64,000 nt of DNA from UBA6059 sp040222235 (GTDB lineage Bacteria > Bacteroidota > Bacteroidia > Cytophagales > Cyclobacteriaceae), in NCBI GenBank assembly GCA_040222235.1, contig JAVKDO010000131.1, positions 23,247 through 87,246 of the forward strand, in the 5' to 3' direction. Of the stretch, positions 26,926 through 34,763 are shown piece after piece. The stretch's first letter is position 1, and every line of letters starts with the position of its first letter. The position numbers and the translations under genes were made by a program. The notes beneath the pieces are model-generated. The model did no database searches and was not told the DNA's origin. It saw only the letters and a program-made list of their open reading frames with translations.

Positions 26926-27237
26926 CTAAAGCTTAATCGAGATTTCGAGGTGTCCACCGAGACCATCGTTGATGATCCTCTGAAGGGTAGAAAAACGTAT
27001 GTCCTTCAAATCTCGCTCAATTCTTGAGATATAAGACTTATTAGTGCCAGCTAGCTCTGCTAGCTGTTGCTGCGTTAGTCCTTTTTCTTCACGAGCTTGT
27101 TGTATCAAAAGGCCAAGTTTGAATTTTTCATATCCGTGTTCAAATTCTTCTCGAACTTCCGTGCCTTCAGCGCCAATATTCTCGTCAATGAAATTGTCAA
27201 GACTAGTTAAATCTTTACTTTCTCGCATAATACTCAT
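26926..27237 (-). CDS. XRE-family antitoxin of a HigBA-like pair
   Basis: A 103-residue protein with a C-terminal helix-turn-helix (LLIQQAREEKGLTQQQLAEL, then AGTNKSYISRIERDLKDIRF) typical of XRE/HigA antitoxins. The N-terminal about 45 residues are acidic and may bind the toxin. It follows the toxin gene and overlaps it by 23 bp, the toxin-first order of higBA. It would neutralise the toxin and repress the operon through the 26-bp palindrome upstream. An ATG at residue 4 (27228) is a possible alternative start. Confidence 0.85.
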   Translation of the reverse strand: MSIMRESKDLTSLDNFIDENIGAEGTEVREEFEHGYEKFKLGLLIQQAREEKGLTQQQLAELAGTNKSYISRIERDLKDIRFSTLQRIINDGLGGHLEISIKL

Positions 27238-27550
27238 CTCTTATTTTCTTGGCTCGTTCCAATTCTTGCACAGGTGTTTTCTGCGTTTTCTTTTGAAATC
27301 CATGACCTATGATCACTAGATTGTCTTTATCGAAAAAACAGATGACTCTAAAAATATCTCTTCCAGACTGAACCCTGATTTCATAAAGCCCATCAGTACT
27401 TACCAAATGCTTGAAGTATGTTTCAGGTATTCTTTCAACCTCTTCCAATATCCTTAGCGTCCAAATGATTTTGTTTTGGACTTTCTTTGTCTGCCCTTGA
27501 TAGAATTTTTTAAAATAGTCCCTGAAGAAGAATAACTCTCTCTTTTTCAA
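27215..27550 (-). CDS. RelE/HigB-type toxin (Gp49-like)
   Basis: A toxin of the RelE/ParE superfamily, Gp49/HigB branch, expected to cleave mRNA on the ribosome. Motifs are ELFFFRDYFKKFYQ, KVQNKIIWTLRILEEVERIP, LVSTDGLYEIRVQSGRDIFRVICFFDKDNLVIIGHGFQKKTQKTP (read as GLYEIR, FRVICFF and HGFQKKTQKTP), which follow the family pattern. The start is uncertain: there is no ATG, and the TTG at 27550 gives the family N-terminus (KKRELFFF), while a TTG at 27580 lies inside a palindrome. The first choice gives 111 residues. Confidence 0.83.
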   Translation of the reverse strand: MKKRELFFFRDYFKKFYQGQTKKVQNKIIWTLRILEEVERIPETYFKHLVSTDGLYEIRVQSGRDIFRVICFFDKDNLVIIGHGFQKKTQKTPVQELERAKKIRDEYYARK

Positions 27551-27557
27551 ACCGTGA

Positions 27558-27593
27558 CAAAGGTAATGAGAGTTGTCCAATTGGACAACTCTC
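27558..27593 (-). promoter_or_regulatory. Promoter and palindromic operator of the HigBA-like operon
   Basis: A perfect 26-bp palindrome (27568-27593; half-site GAGAGTTGTCCAA) lies next to TACCTTTG (27565-27558, minus strand), an exact TAnnTTTG -7 element. A TTG inside the palindrome (27588-27586) is 20 bases upstream of it, the spacing of a Bacteroidota -33/-7 promoter. A dimer bound to the palindrome would block this promoter, as expected for antitoxin autoregulation. The -7 element ends 7 bases before the proposed TTG start, so the leader would be very short. Confidence 0.7.
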
Positions 27594-27622
27594 CTAGATT
27601 TGGATCAGTCTGTAGTTCAAAA

Positions 27623-28030
27623 TTAAACGTAGTAGAACACATCATGATGTGAAATAATACCAACCAGTTTGCCGTCATCCATTACAGGTAGAGCGTGAAA
27701 ACTGACATCTCTAAAAATCTTCATGACTTCCTCCGTTGTTGTATGCGGAGTGACGGTTCTCACGTCTTTCGTCATCAATTTGGACACTGGAGTGGTGGCA
27801 AGTATCTCATCTATTTCAGCGTCTGATCTATGCGCTAGCTGCAGACCAACCATTACCTGTTCATAATCTGTTCGGCTGATAATACCAACAAGACTGCCGT
27901 CCTCTAGTACAGGTAAGTGTCTAAAGTGACGTGTACTTAAGAATTGTCCGAGTGCTTTTAACGTAAGGTCAGGAGCAATCGTCTCAATGTTGGACGTCAT
28001 CAGATGGGACACTAGGGATACTTCACTCAT
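27623..28030 (-). CDS. CBS-domain pair protein
   Basis: A 135-residue protein made of two CBS domains: LMTSNIETIAPDLTLKALG to LEDGSLVGIISRTDYEQVM, and LMTKDVRTVTPHTTTEEVM to MDDGKLVGIISHHDVFYYV. Such Bateman modules bind adenosine nucleotides or S-adenosylmethionine and report energy state. No effector domain is fused. A TTG at 28057 would add nine residues; the ATG at 28030 is preferred. It is divergent from the NUDIX gene. Partner unknown. Confidence 0.85.
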   Translation of the reverse strand: MSEVSLVSHLMTSNIETIAPDLTLKALGQFLSTRHFRHLPVLEDGSLVGIISRTDYEQVMVGLQLAHRSDAEIDEILATTPVSKLMTKDVRTVTPHTTTEEVMKIFRDVSFHALPVMDDGKLVGIISHHDVFYYV

Positions 28031-28125
28031 AACTTTAGTGGTTTTGAACGGTTCCAACGAAGATGGTTCAACTTCGTACCCCTTTTTATGAGCATTAGCT
28101 TAAAAAGAATTGATCTTCGTCAACT

Positions 28126-28749
28126 ATGATTCAAAATACACTCCCCGATCTCATTAAGCAAGTTCGGTCACTAGCCCAAACTGGCCTGCATTACCAAAAA
28201 GACCCCTACGATCAGGAACGCTACAAAGAATTGAGTGATATTAGCCTACAAATGCTCAGTCTTGTTATGGATCAACCTGTAGCAAACCTTGAATCTGCCT
28301 TCCCTGAGACGGATGGATATATCACACCAAATGTAGATGTGAGAGCAGTAGTCCTCAATGACAAGTCTGAGTTACTCATGGTTAAAGAGGCTATTGATGG
28401 AAAATGGTCATTACCAGGTGGCTGGGCAGATATAGGTTACACACCAAAGGAAGTGGCGGTCAAGGAAGTTCGCGAGGAAGCCGGATTTACGGTTAAAGCA
28501 ACCAGGCTATTGGCCTTGATGGATAAGAAATGTCACGAGCACCCTGTTGATGTCTACTATGTCTATAAGATCTTCATCCTCTGTGAAGAGTCAGGCCCAC
28601 GGCTGGATAGTCATCACGAAACGACGGAGGTTAGATTTTTCCCGATAGGTGACCTACCGGAATTATCCTTACCTAGAAATAATCAAAACCAAATCAGGAT
28701 GGTCTATGATCGAGCGATTGATACCGGCCTAGCCGTCTATGTAGATTGA
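28126..28749 (+). CDS. NUDIX hydrolase with N-terminal NUDIX_N domain
   Basis: A 207-residue hydrolase. The first 60 residues are the helical region of the YjhB/NUDIX_N type (LIKQVRSLAQTGLHYQKDPYDQERY). The Nudix box is GGWADIGYTPKEVAVKEVREEAGF, read as G-x5-E-x7-REEAGF with the metal-binding REEAG. Members of this subgroup hydrolyse ADP-ribose or similar nucleoside diphosphate derivatives. The stop region overlaps the convergent lysoplasmalogenase gene by 13 bp. CTACCGGAAT at 28654 encodes part of DLPEL. Confidence 0.88.
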   Translation: MIQNTLPDLIKQVRSLAQTGLHYQKDPYDQERYKELSDISLQMLSLVMDQPVANLESAFPETDGYITPNVDVRAVVLNDKSELLMVKEAIDGKWSLPGGWADIGYTPKEVAVKEVREEAGFTVKATRLLALMDKKCHEHPVDVYYVYKIFILCEESGPRLDSHHETTEVRFFPIGDLPELSLPRNNQNQIRMVYDRAIDTGLAVYVD

Positions 28750-29462
28750 GCTTTTATACCAGTTAAGCGAGCAGGCTCTTGAAAATACCCTAAGAGTCCA
28801 TTGATGATCAGGAATTGCCCCCCGATATAGGTGGACATGATCAAGAAACCGCTTTGTGCTAGCTCCGTGTAGAAACGGTTGAGGCCGATCATAGAATCAG
28901 AAAGCACAAAAAATGTCGCTCCGATGATAATCTGCCAATTCTGGTAAGGAGAACGAATACCAAACCGAAGTGAAGCTGTGTACCACATCATCAGGATCGT
29001 GAGACCATAAATAATGATGGGTACCATCATGGGGCCACTTCCTGGTAAGAGGAACATCATAAGCGCGATGATGTAGCCGAGCATAGGTGCTATCAGTTTC
29101 CAACTCAGTCTAAAATAGAATGACTCGGTCTCTTCGCTGCGCATGAAAATGAAGATGTACGCGATATGTGCGAACAGGAAGCACGAAAGCCCAGCGATAA
29201 AACTGGCTGTGCCTTGTCCCATCAAACTAACGTCTCCTGCACATGAGAGCAATAAAGCTAGGGTAACCATAAGCGCTCGTCGATCAAACTTATGCTGATA
29301 GCTAACCAAGAAATAGATCAACAGCAGCGGCATCAGGAGTGGCTTGGAGTAGGCGTTGAGGCCTGTCCCAAAAAGGTGTGCCGTCAACTCAATAATGGCT
29401 GCTATGAAAAAGGCGAACGCGAAAAAAATCCTCATTTCAAAAATCAGCACTAAAATAACCAA
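28737..29462 (-). CDS. Lysoplasmalogenase (YhhN/TMEM86 family)
   Basis: A 241-residue integral membrane protein with about eight hydrophobic helices. Family-like features are YSKPLLMPLLLIYFL (KP motif), LLLSCAGDVSLM (GD motif, catalytic Asp) and GATFFVLSDSMIGLNRF (SD motif near the end). The family cleaves the vinyl-ether bond of lysoplasmalogens. The gene is last in a minus-strand run prfB-MFS-this gene, 9 bp after the MFS stop. Residue-level motifs are those I recall for YhhN proteins. Confidence 0.8.
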   Translation of the reverse strand: MVILVLIFEMRIFFAFAFFIAAIIELTAHLFGTGLNAYSKPLLMPLLLIYFLVSYQHKFDRRALMVTLALLLSCAGDVSLMGQGTASFIAGLSCFLFAHIAYIFIFMRSEETESFYFRLSWKLIAPMLGYIIALMMFLLPGSGPMMVPIIIYGLTILMMWYTASLRFGIRSPYQNWQIIIGATFFVLSDSMIGLNRFYTELAQSGFLIMSTYIGGQFLIINGLLGYFQEPARLTGIKAQST

Positions 29463-29471
29463 TCCTCTGAT

Positions 29472-30659
29472 TTAGATGGGATTGGTTCGACGACCGAGCA
29501 GGAACTGTAGATAAATCAAGGCAATCATGGAAAGAACGGCGGCCATGCCGAAGACCATGGGCATGTTTGCCATGTCGTTTTGATAGATGAGACCCGAGCT
29601 GAAGGCACCCATCCCGATCCCAATCTCCAAGGCGATGTACATCGTGGCGATACCCTTGCCACGATGGGCTTCATCACTCAAGTCGATGGTCCATGCAAAT
29701 GCCGTCGGAGAGCCAGCCCCTACACCCAATCCAAAAATGAAAGCGCCAATCAGGAACTGGAGCTGAGAGGTGGCAAAACCCACCAACAGCATTGAAATGA
29801 TCAACAATATGGCCGCTACTTTGAGGACGGGTACCCTACCGTAAATGTCGGAGGCTTTTCCCGCTAGGAAGCGTACCAGCAAAGAGGCCAGTGTAAATGT
29901 GGTGAAAAAGAGGCCTTTGTTACCGATCTGGAGGTGCTCGCTAAAGTCTGGGACGACCGTCAAAATCGCCCCAAAAGGATAAAGACAGAGCAGCATAAAT
30001 AAAGCTGCTGGAAAAACCCTGGGCTCATAGATATCGGACGGCTTGATCATGAAGTGATCTGCTCTAAGAGATTCTTTATTGGGAAGGGTCTCTTTCATTC
30101 CGATGAGGATGGCTACTGATGAAATGGCAAAGGCACTGGAAACATAGAACATCACATTGAGCCCATAGCTGCTGGCTAGCCAAGCTCCAATAGCCGGTCC
30201 CACCGCCATGCCGATAGAGCTAAAAAAACCTAGTATACCCATCGCTTCACCACGCCTGCTCACTGGAATGATGTCCGCGACGTAGGCTGAAGTGCCCGTC
30301 GGTTTGAAGCCCGTAGAAAAGCCGTGAAAGAACCTAAGTAAGAAAAACCCGAAAACGGAAGATACCACAGGGTACATCAGTGCGGCTATGCCACTGACCA
30401 TCGCACCGACGATCATCACCGGCACTCTTCCTACTTTATCCGCTAGTTTACCGCTGAATGGTCTCGATAATCCAGCAGTCAGCGTAAAGAGTGCAATGAT
30501 CAGTCCCTTGTACTCAGCACCACCAAGGCTGGTCAGGTAGTTGGGCAGTTCAGGAATAATCAGATTGAAGCTCCCGAAAAACAAGAATCCACTTAGGCAA
30601 AGAAGAACGAATTGTAAGGTATAAATAGACTGTGTTGGGGCTTCTACCGTTTGATTCAT
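29472..30659 (-). CDS. Major facilitator superfamily transporter
   Basis: A 395-residue, twelve-helix transporter. The loop 2-3 signature is GKLADKVGRVPVMIVG (G-x-x-x-D-x-x-G-R) and its repeat in the second half is AGKASDIYGRVPVLKV. The protein resembles drug-efflux and sugar-efflux MFS members, but substrate cannot be read. Its ATG overlaps the prfB stop (ATGA), so it is translated from the same transcript as release factor 2, an unexpected partner. A lysoplasmalogenase gene follows closely. Confidence 0.87.
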   Translation of the reverse strand: MNQTVEAPTQSIYTLQFVLLCLSGFLFFGSFNLIIPELPNYLTSLGGAEYKGLIIALFTLTAGLSRPFSGKLADKVGRVPVMIVGAMVSGIAALMYPVVSSVFGFFLLRFFHGFSTGFKPTGTSAYVADIIPVSRRGEAMGILGFFSSIGMAVGPAIGAWLASSYGLNVMFYVSSAFAISSVAILIGMKETLPNKESLRADHFMIKPSDIYEPRVFPAALFMLLCLYPFGAILTVVPDFSEHLQIGNKGLFFTTFTLASLLVRFLAGKASDIYGRVPVLKVAAILLIISMLLVGFATSQLQFLIGAFIFGLGVGAGSPTAFAWTIDLSDEAHRGKGIATMYIALEIGIGMGAFSSGLIYQNDMANMPMVFGMAAVLSMIALIYLQFLLGRRTNPI

Positions 30660-31751
30660 GAATCGGTTGGTTCTTGCTGCCCCATCAAAAATGCCTTCAT
30701 AAAATCATCCAGATCTCCATCTAGCACATTTTGTACATCTGTCCGCTCAACACCCGTACGAGCGTCCTTGATCAACTTATAGGGATGGAGTACATAGTTC
30801 CTGATCTGGGATCCGAAATCAACCCTCATTTTGCCAGCCTCTACCTTATCTCGTTCAGCGTTGCGCTTATCTACTTCTAACTGGTAGAGTTGAGACTTTA
30901 GCATTTTCATTGCTCGCTCCTTATTGGCAAGCTGTGAGCGCTCGACCTGCACGACGATCACGATTCCGGTAGGCTTGTGTGTCAGCTGAACCTTGGTCTC
31001 CACTTTGTTGACATTCTGGCCACCCGCTCCGCCGGATCGGGAAGTTTGAATCTCAATATCGGCTGGGTTGATATCAATCTCTATGGAATCATCCACCACT
31101 GGATAAGCGTAGATCGAGGCAAAGGAGGTATGTCTGCGACCACCAGAGTCAAAAGGTGAAATTCTCACTAGTCGGTGAACGCCGATCTCGGCCTTGAGGT
31201 AGCCATAGGCCAGATCACCGTCAAACTCTAATGTGGCTGACTTTAATCCAGCAGCATCGCCGGCTTGATAGTTGAGTTGCTTGACTTTATAACCATGACT
31301 CTCACCCCACATGATGTACATGCGCATGAGTATCTCCGCCCAATCATTGCTCTCCGTACCACCTGCGCCTGGGTTGATTTCCATCACCGCACTGAGCTGA
31401 TCTTCGTCCGAGGAGAGCATTTTCTTAAACTCCAACTCCTCAACAGCCGTCAGCAGCTTCTCATACTCCACATCGATCTCGGACATCTCCACTTCGTCCG
31501 CTGCATAGAATTCCATGAGCGTTTCGATATCCTCTTGCTTGGATTCAAGATTTGCAAAACTATCGGTCCAGGCTTTTTTGCCTTTAATGCCTTTGAGAAT
31601 TTTCTCAGCAGCTTCCGGATCATTCCAGAAATCTGGCTGAGTCGTGATGGTTTCTTCTTCTTCTACTTCTTTGACCTTGCGATCATAGTCAAAGATACCT
31701 CCTCAAGGCCGAGATACGCGCCTTCACATCCTTCAGTTGGTCAACTGTCAT
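30656..31751 (-). CDS. prfB: Peptide chain release factor 2, with programmed +1 frameshift
   Basis: RF2 recognises UGA and UAA stops. The gene is in two frames: codons 1-20 run from ATG at 31751 to CTT at 31692, followed by an in-frame TGA (31691-31689); the protein continues in the +1 frame from GAC at 31690 to the stop at 30656, total about 364 residues. The slippery site reads AGGAGG TAT CTT TGA C, the classical autoregulatory arrangement with an internal Shine-Dalgarno. In the long frame GGAGGQNVNKVETKVQLTH (GGQ, peptidyl-tRNA hydrolysis) and the SPFDSGGRRHTSF region (SPF anticodon-like tripeptide) mark RF2. It overlaps the MFS gene by 4 bp. Confidence 0.96.
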
Positions 31752-31775
31752 AGGTATGTCTTTTTAAATGAAGCG

Positions 31776-31783
31776 CAAATTTA
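31776..31783 (-). promoter_or_regulatory. Candidate -7 promoter element of prfB
   Basis: Minus-strand TAAATTTG matches TAnnTTTG and lies 24 bases before the prfB ATG. No -33 TTG at ideal distance is apparent. Confidence 0.5.
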
Positions 31784-31962
31784 TCGAAACCCATCGTCAT
31801 GTGTTTATAAAAGCCTGATGATATTATTACCTACCGGAATGCTAATAAGAGTCGGCAACTCGCAAGGTGGTTTACGAAACAAGTGAAGGTCAAGGTGTTA
31901 ATTGTTCTAAATGTGTAGATTTAGGTTACCGAAGCTCTTCTGTCACATTAATTGCAAATCAT

Positions 31963-32235
31963 ATGTTCGCCGAAATAGTCGCAGATTACAAAAATCTTCA
32001 AAACAATCTTGACAAGTTGATTACCGCGAGCGGGTACGAGCTGAGTGACATAGCCATGCAACTCGGAATGGAACCCGCAGCATTCGAGGATAAAATCGAA
32101 AACAACGAATTTCGCGTGGATGAAGTCGAAAAGCTACTGGATGTTATCAAGGCTGACGAATTAGAGGACAAGGTACTTCTTGAGAGCAGCCTAGAGAACG
32201 AAAAGGATACTGAAACGATCGCGCTGCATGGATGA
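31963..32235 (+). CDS. Putative antitoxin upstream of a broken RelE-like gene
   Basis: A 90-residue protein with a helical N-terminal segment (EIVADYKNLQNNLDKLI) followed by a helix-turn-helix-like stretch (GYELSDIAMQLGMEPAAFEDKIEN) and an acidic tail (LEDKVLLESSLENEKDTET). This is a usual antitoxin design. The frame is open from 31867, but the ATG at 31963 starts the folded region. Its TGA overlaps the ATG of a RelE-type gene (ATGA). No exact family is recognised. Confidence 0.6.
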   Translation: MFAEIVADYKNLQNNLDKLITASGYELSDIAMQLGMEPAAFEDKIENNEFRVDEVEKLLDVIKADELEDKVLLESSLENEKDTETIALHG

Positions 32236-32515
32236 AAATAGACATTAAGGGCAAGGCTTACAAAAAGTTACAAAGCTCCCCAAGGCAGATAGGGAAAAAA
32301 TCAAAAACAAGATTTCCGCTATCTCAACGGTTGATCATATTAAGGATATCCCAAATGACGGCCGCTTAATAGGAACCACAAATCGGTATAAAATAAGACA
32401 CGGCAGTTACCGGATAGGTTACAAAACAGAATCAGAGGCATCCATTCTGATTACAGCGATTGACCACAGAAAAGACATTTACAACAAACTCTTTGGTCTA
32501 ACATTTGGTCTCTAG
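32232..32515 (+). pseudogene. RelE/ParE-type toxin gene disrupted by a -1 frameshift
   Basis: From the ATG at 32232 the frame reads MKIDIKGKAYKKLQ and then becomes unrelated. One frame over, beginning near 32275, the sequence continues as LPKADREKIKNKISAIS, then DIPNDGRLIGTTNRYKIRHG, SYRIGYKTE and ITAIDHRKDIYNKLFG to TAG at 32513-32515. Joined, these give about 94 residues with the complete RelE pattern (YKIRxGxYRIxY and the DHRKDxY end). Restoring one A in the CAAAGCT run at about 32269-32275 (CAA AAG CTC) repairs the frame. Either the toxin is inactivated or the assembly misses one base of a homopolymer. The upstream antitoxin gene is intact. Confidence 0.8.
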
Positions 32516-32517
32516 AC

Positions 32518-33063
32518 CTAATAAGTATTTGGTGTAGTAATGATAGTGAGTGAGTTGCCTCGGCCCACCCTAAAGTACTTGCGTTGGATAGCTTTCAGCC
32601 CATAGCTCAAGCCGAGTAATCCGGTCGCACCCAAGAGCACGCCTCCATTGAGACTTGCATCATTCCCATCAACCACTGAGACATTGAACCAGTCGATGAG
32701 CGCATAGGCATATCCTCCATAAGCCGCTAGCCGGGTGACTGTAGCCGGGAAAGAGAGCGCCCGCTTCTTATCTCGAATATCAATCATCTCTATGCTGTCA
32801 AGCGAGATGATATTTTGGCTAAACCGGATATAGTTATCTCCGAACCCTGAAATCAAACCGATGCTGAAGGTGTCATCTCCTTTAAGCTTGAATCGGATCG
32901 TCTCCTTTTCGAAGTATTTGTAATTGCCCCTGCGACCTATCTGATTGAGATATAAATAGGGTTGGGATAAAGCTGCAAGGTGAATAGTAAAGAAAATACC
33001 AATGGCCAAAAACAGCTTAAGCTGAATATGTGAAAACTTCAATCGAGACCAAAGCGTATTCAT
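32518..33063 (-). CDS. Exported hypothetical protein, paralogue A of a tandem pair
   Basis: A 181-residue protein with a hydrophobic signal (LFLAIGIFFTIHLAALSQ) and a beta-rich body: YLYLNQIGRRGNYKYFEKET, IRFKLKGDDTFSIGLISGF, DSIEMIDIRDKKRAL, then ALIDWFNVSVV and a Gly-rich hydrophobic segment (LNGGVLLGATGLLGLSYGL). It is about 40-50% identical by eye to the upstream neighbour. I recognise no domain. The ATG overlaps the neighbour's stop by 4 bp. The C-terminal hydrophobic stretch could insert in a membrane. Confidence 0.65.
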   Translation of the reverse strand: MNTLWSRLKFSHIQLKLFLAIGIFFTIHLAALSQPYLYLNQIGRRGNYKYFEKETIRFKLKGDDTFSIGLISGFGDNYIRFSQNIISLDSIEMIDIRDKKRALSFPATVTRLAAYGGYAYALIDWFNVSVVDGNDASLNGGVLLGATGLLGLSYGLKAIQRKYFRVGRGNSLTIITTPNTY

Positions 33064-33572
33064 GAGTCGATCTTATAGTTTGTATTAATGATAGCTATAA
33101 CCTTCCTTCTCCCTACCGTAAAATACTTCTTTCTGAGGGCCTTGAGCAAGTATCCTGTACCAATTAATCCTGTTGAAACTGCCGCAACCCGCATATCAAT
33201 CCCCGCGCCTACCTCTCCAGCGACAACTCTCCTGTTGAACCAATCAATGAAAACATAACCATAACCAGCAAAGGCTAGCTTTCCCGGTGTACTTCTGAAG
33301 CTAAACATACTGAAGTTCTTGTCGCGTATATCGATCGACTCAATCTCCTGCAGTAGTATGGGTACATTTTCCACTTTAATGACCCCATCTTCAAAGCCTG
33401 TAATCCTACCAGAAGTAAAGTACTCGTCACCTTTGAGCTTGAATCGTATGGTTTCTTTCTCAAAGAATTTGACCTTGGTGGTACGGCCAAGTTTATTGAG
33501 ATAGAGATAGGCTTCTTGGGCGGTTGCCGATAGGCTACTAATCAGAATCAATGTGAAACATAGACGAACCAT
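33060..33572 (-). CDS. Exported hypothetical protein, paralogue B of a tandem pair
   Basis: A 170-residue protein, signal peptide VRLCFTLILISSLSATAQ. It shares with paralogue A the blocks YLYLNxxGR, FEKETIRFKLKGD, IExIDIRDK, IDWFNxxVV and KYFxVGR. Starting at the ATG at 33572 places the signal peptide correctly; an ATG at 33587 lies in the ilvE terminator. Function unknown. The conserved IDIRDK and KLKGD motifs are likely structural, and the pair probably arose by tandem duplication and works at the cell envelope. Confidence 0.65.
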   Translation of the reverse strand: MVRLCFTLILISSLSATAQEAYLYLNKLGRTTKVKFFEKETIRFKLKGDEYFTSGRITGFEDGVIKVENVPILLQEIESIDIRDKNFSMFSFRSTPGKLAFAGYGYVFIDWFNRRVVAGEVGAGIDMRVAAVSTGLIGTGYLLKALRKKYFTVGRRKVIAIINTNYKIDS

Positions 33573-33585
33573 ATTCTCTAAATGC

Positions 33586-33611
33586 AAAAATCCACCCGAA
33601 GGTGGATTTTT
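33586..33611 (-). terminator. Rho-independent terminator of ilvE (bidirectional)
   Basis: A perfect 11-bp stem, AAAAATCCACC (33586-33596) against GGTGGATTTTT (33601-33611), around a CGAA (TTCG on the other strand) tetraloop. It lies between the ilvE stop and the tandem paralogues, and flanking A and T runs make it functional in either direction. Confidence 0.85.
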
Positions 33612-33632
33612 ATCATTATTATTTGATCGACT

Positions 33633-34697
33633 TTACACTTTAAAAATCCAGTTATGCGGATCGACTATTTTACCAAGCTTGATGTCATCGAGCTGTTTCA
33701 AAAATCCATTGGAGTATTTGCGTGTTGCTATGTCTGGCAGCTCATAGTCAATGCCATCATAGCCTATCGACTTAATTTGAGCGATAGTTGCGGCAGTACC
33801 ACATCCGAACGCTTCCTGCAACTCACCCTTCTTGATTGCGCCGATAACCTCCTCCACACTGATCGGTCTGATTTCAACGTTCATACCTACGTCCGTGGCA
33901 AGCGAGATCACACTGTCCCGAGTAATTCCATCCAGAATAGTATCTCCGATCGGCGCGGTAACCAAGGTATCACTGATCACAAACATGATATTCATCGTAC
34001 CTGACTCCTCGATGTATTTGTGATCCTTTCCATCCGTCCAGATCAATTGGTGATAACCGTCTTTCTGAGCTTGTACTGCTGGGTAAAGCGCCGCAGCATA
34101 GTTGGCGGCCGTCTTGGCAAAGCCAGTGCCTCCAGCAACTGCACGAGTATAATGCTCTTCTACTTTCACCTTCACCGGCTCAGAGTAGTAAGCACCTACA
34201 GGGCTAGTAATAATGATAAACATGAAATTATCCGCTGGCTTGATTCCGATGTACGGATCAGTAGCAAAAATGAATGGACGTATGTAAAGCGATGTATTTG
34301 GCCTATCTGGCACCCAATCGTGATCGAGCTTGATCAGTTCTCGCATTCCCGATAGGAAGATATCCTCAGGCAACTCAGGAATACACATGCGCTCTGCGCT
34401 GACATTCATGCGTCTTGCATTGGCGTCAGGTCGGAAGACTACAATCTCCCCGTCCACATTTTTGTATGCCTTTAGCCCTTCGAAGATCGTCTGTCCATAG
34501 TGCAAAGTGGTACACGCCGGAGAAAGGGAAAGATTACCATAAGGTACAATCCTAAAGTCATGCCATTCGCCATTGCGGTAGTCCGCAATAAACATGTGAT
34601 CAGAGTAGTTTTTACCAAACTGGATATCATTCATATCCATCGTTTCGAGCTTCGACTCTCCTATTTTTTTGACTTTAATGTCCAAGGTATCAACCAT
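33633..34697 (-). CDS. ilvE: Branched-chain amino acid aminotransferase
   Basis: A 354-residue PLP enzyme (class IV fold, eukaryotic/BCAT-II-like length) that carries out the last step of leucine, isoleucine and valine synthesis. Blocks are PACTTLHYGQTIFEGLKAYK, YIRPFIFATDPYIGIKP, GGTGFAKTAANYAAAL (PLP-binding Lys), YIEESGTMNIMFVI, LDGITRDSVISLA and EAFGCGTAATIAQI. The first ATG of the frame (34730) lies inside an exact -7 promoter element, so the next ATG at 34697 is chosen. A strong terminator follows the stop. Confidence 0.92.
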   Translation of the reverse strand: MVDTLDIKVKKIGESKLETMDMNDIQFGKNYSDHMFIADYRNGEWHDFRIVPYGNLSLSPACTTLHYGQTIFEGLKAYKNVDGEIVVFRPDANARRMNVSAERMCIPELPEDIFLSGMRELIKLDHDWVPDRPNTSLYIRPFIFATDPYIGIKPADNFMFIIITSPVGAYYSEPVKVKVEEHYTRAVAGGTGFAKTAANYAAALYPAVQAQKDGYHQLIWTDGKDHKYIEESGTMNIMFVISDTLVTAPIGDTILDGITRDSVISLATDVGMNVEIRPISVEEVIGAIKKGELQEAFGCGTAATIAQIKSIGYDGIDYELPDIATRKYSNGFLKQLDDIKLGKIVDPHNWIFKV

Positions 34698-34727
34698 TGC
34701 TTTAGAGTTAAGGATCCTATATTGATG

Positions 34728-34735
34728 CAAAAATA
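34728..34735 (-). promoter_or_regulatory. Candidate -7 promoter element of ilvE
   Basis: Minus-strand TATTTTTG is an exact TAnnTTTG match, 30 bases upstream of the ATG at 34697. It argues against translation starting at 34730. Confidence 0.6.
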
Positions 34736-34763
34736 CTAAATGCCCGTCGTAATCAAATGAAAT

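Noticed and set aside
31265..31753. A 162-codon plus-strand frame opposite prfB
   Set aside because: Antisense to a clear RF2 gene; the translation is rich in His and has no family.
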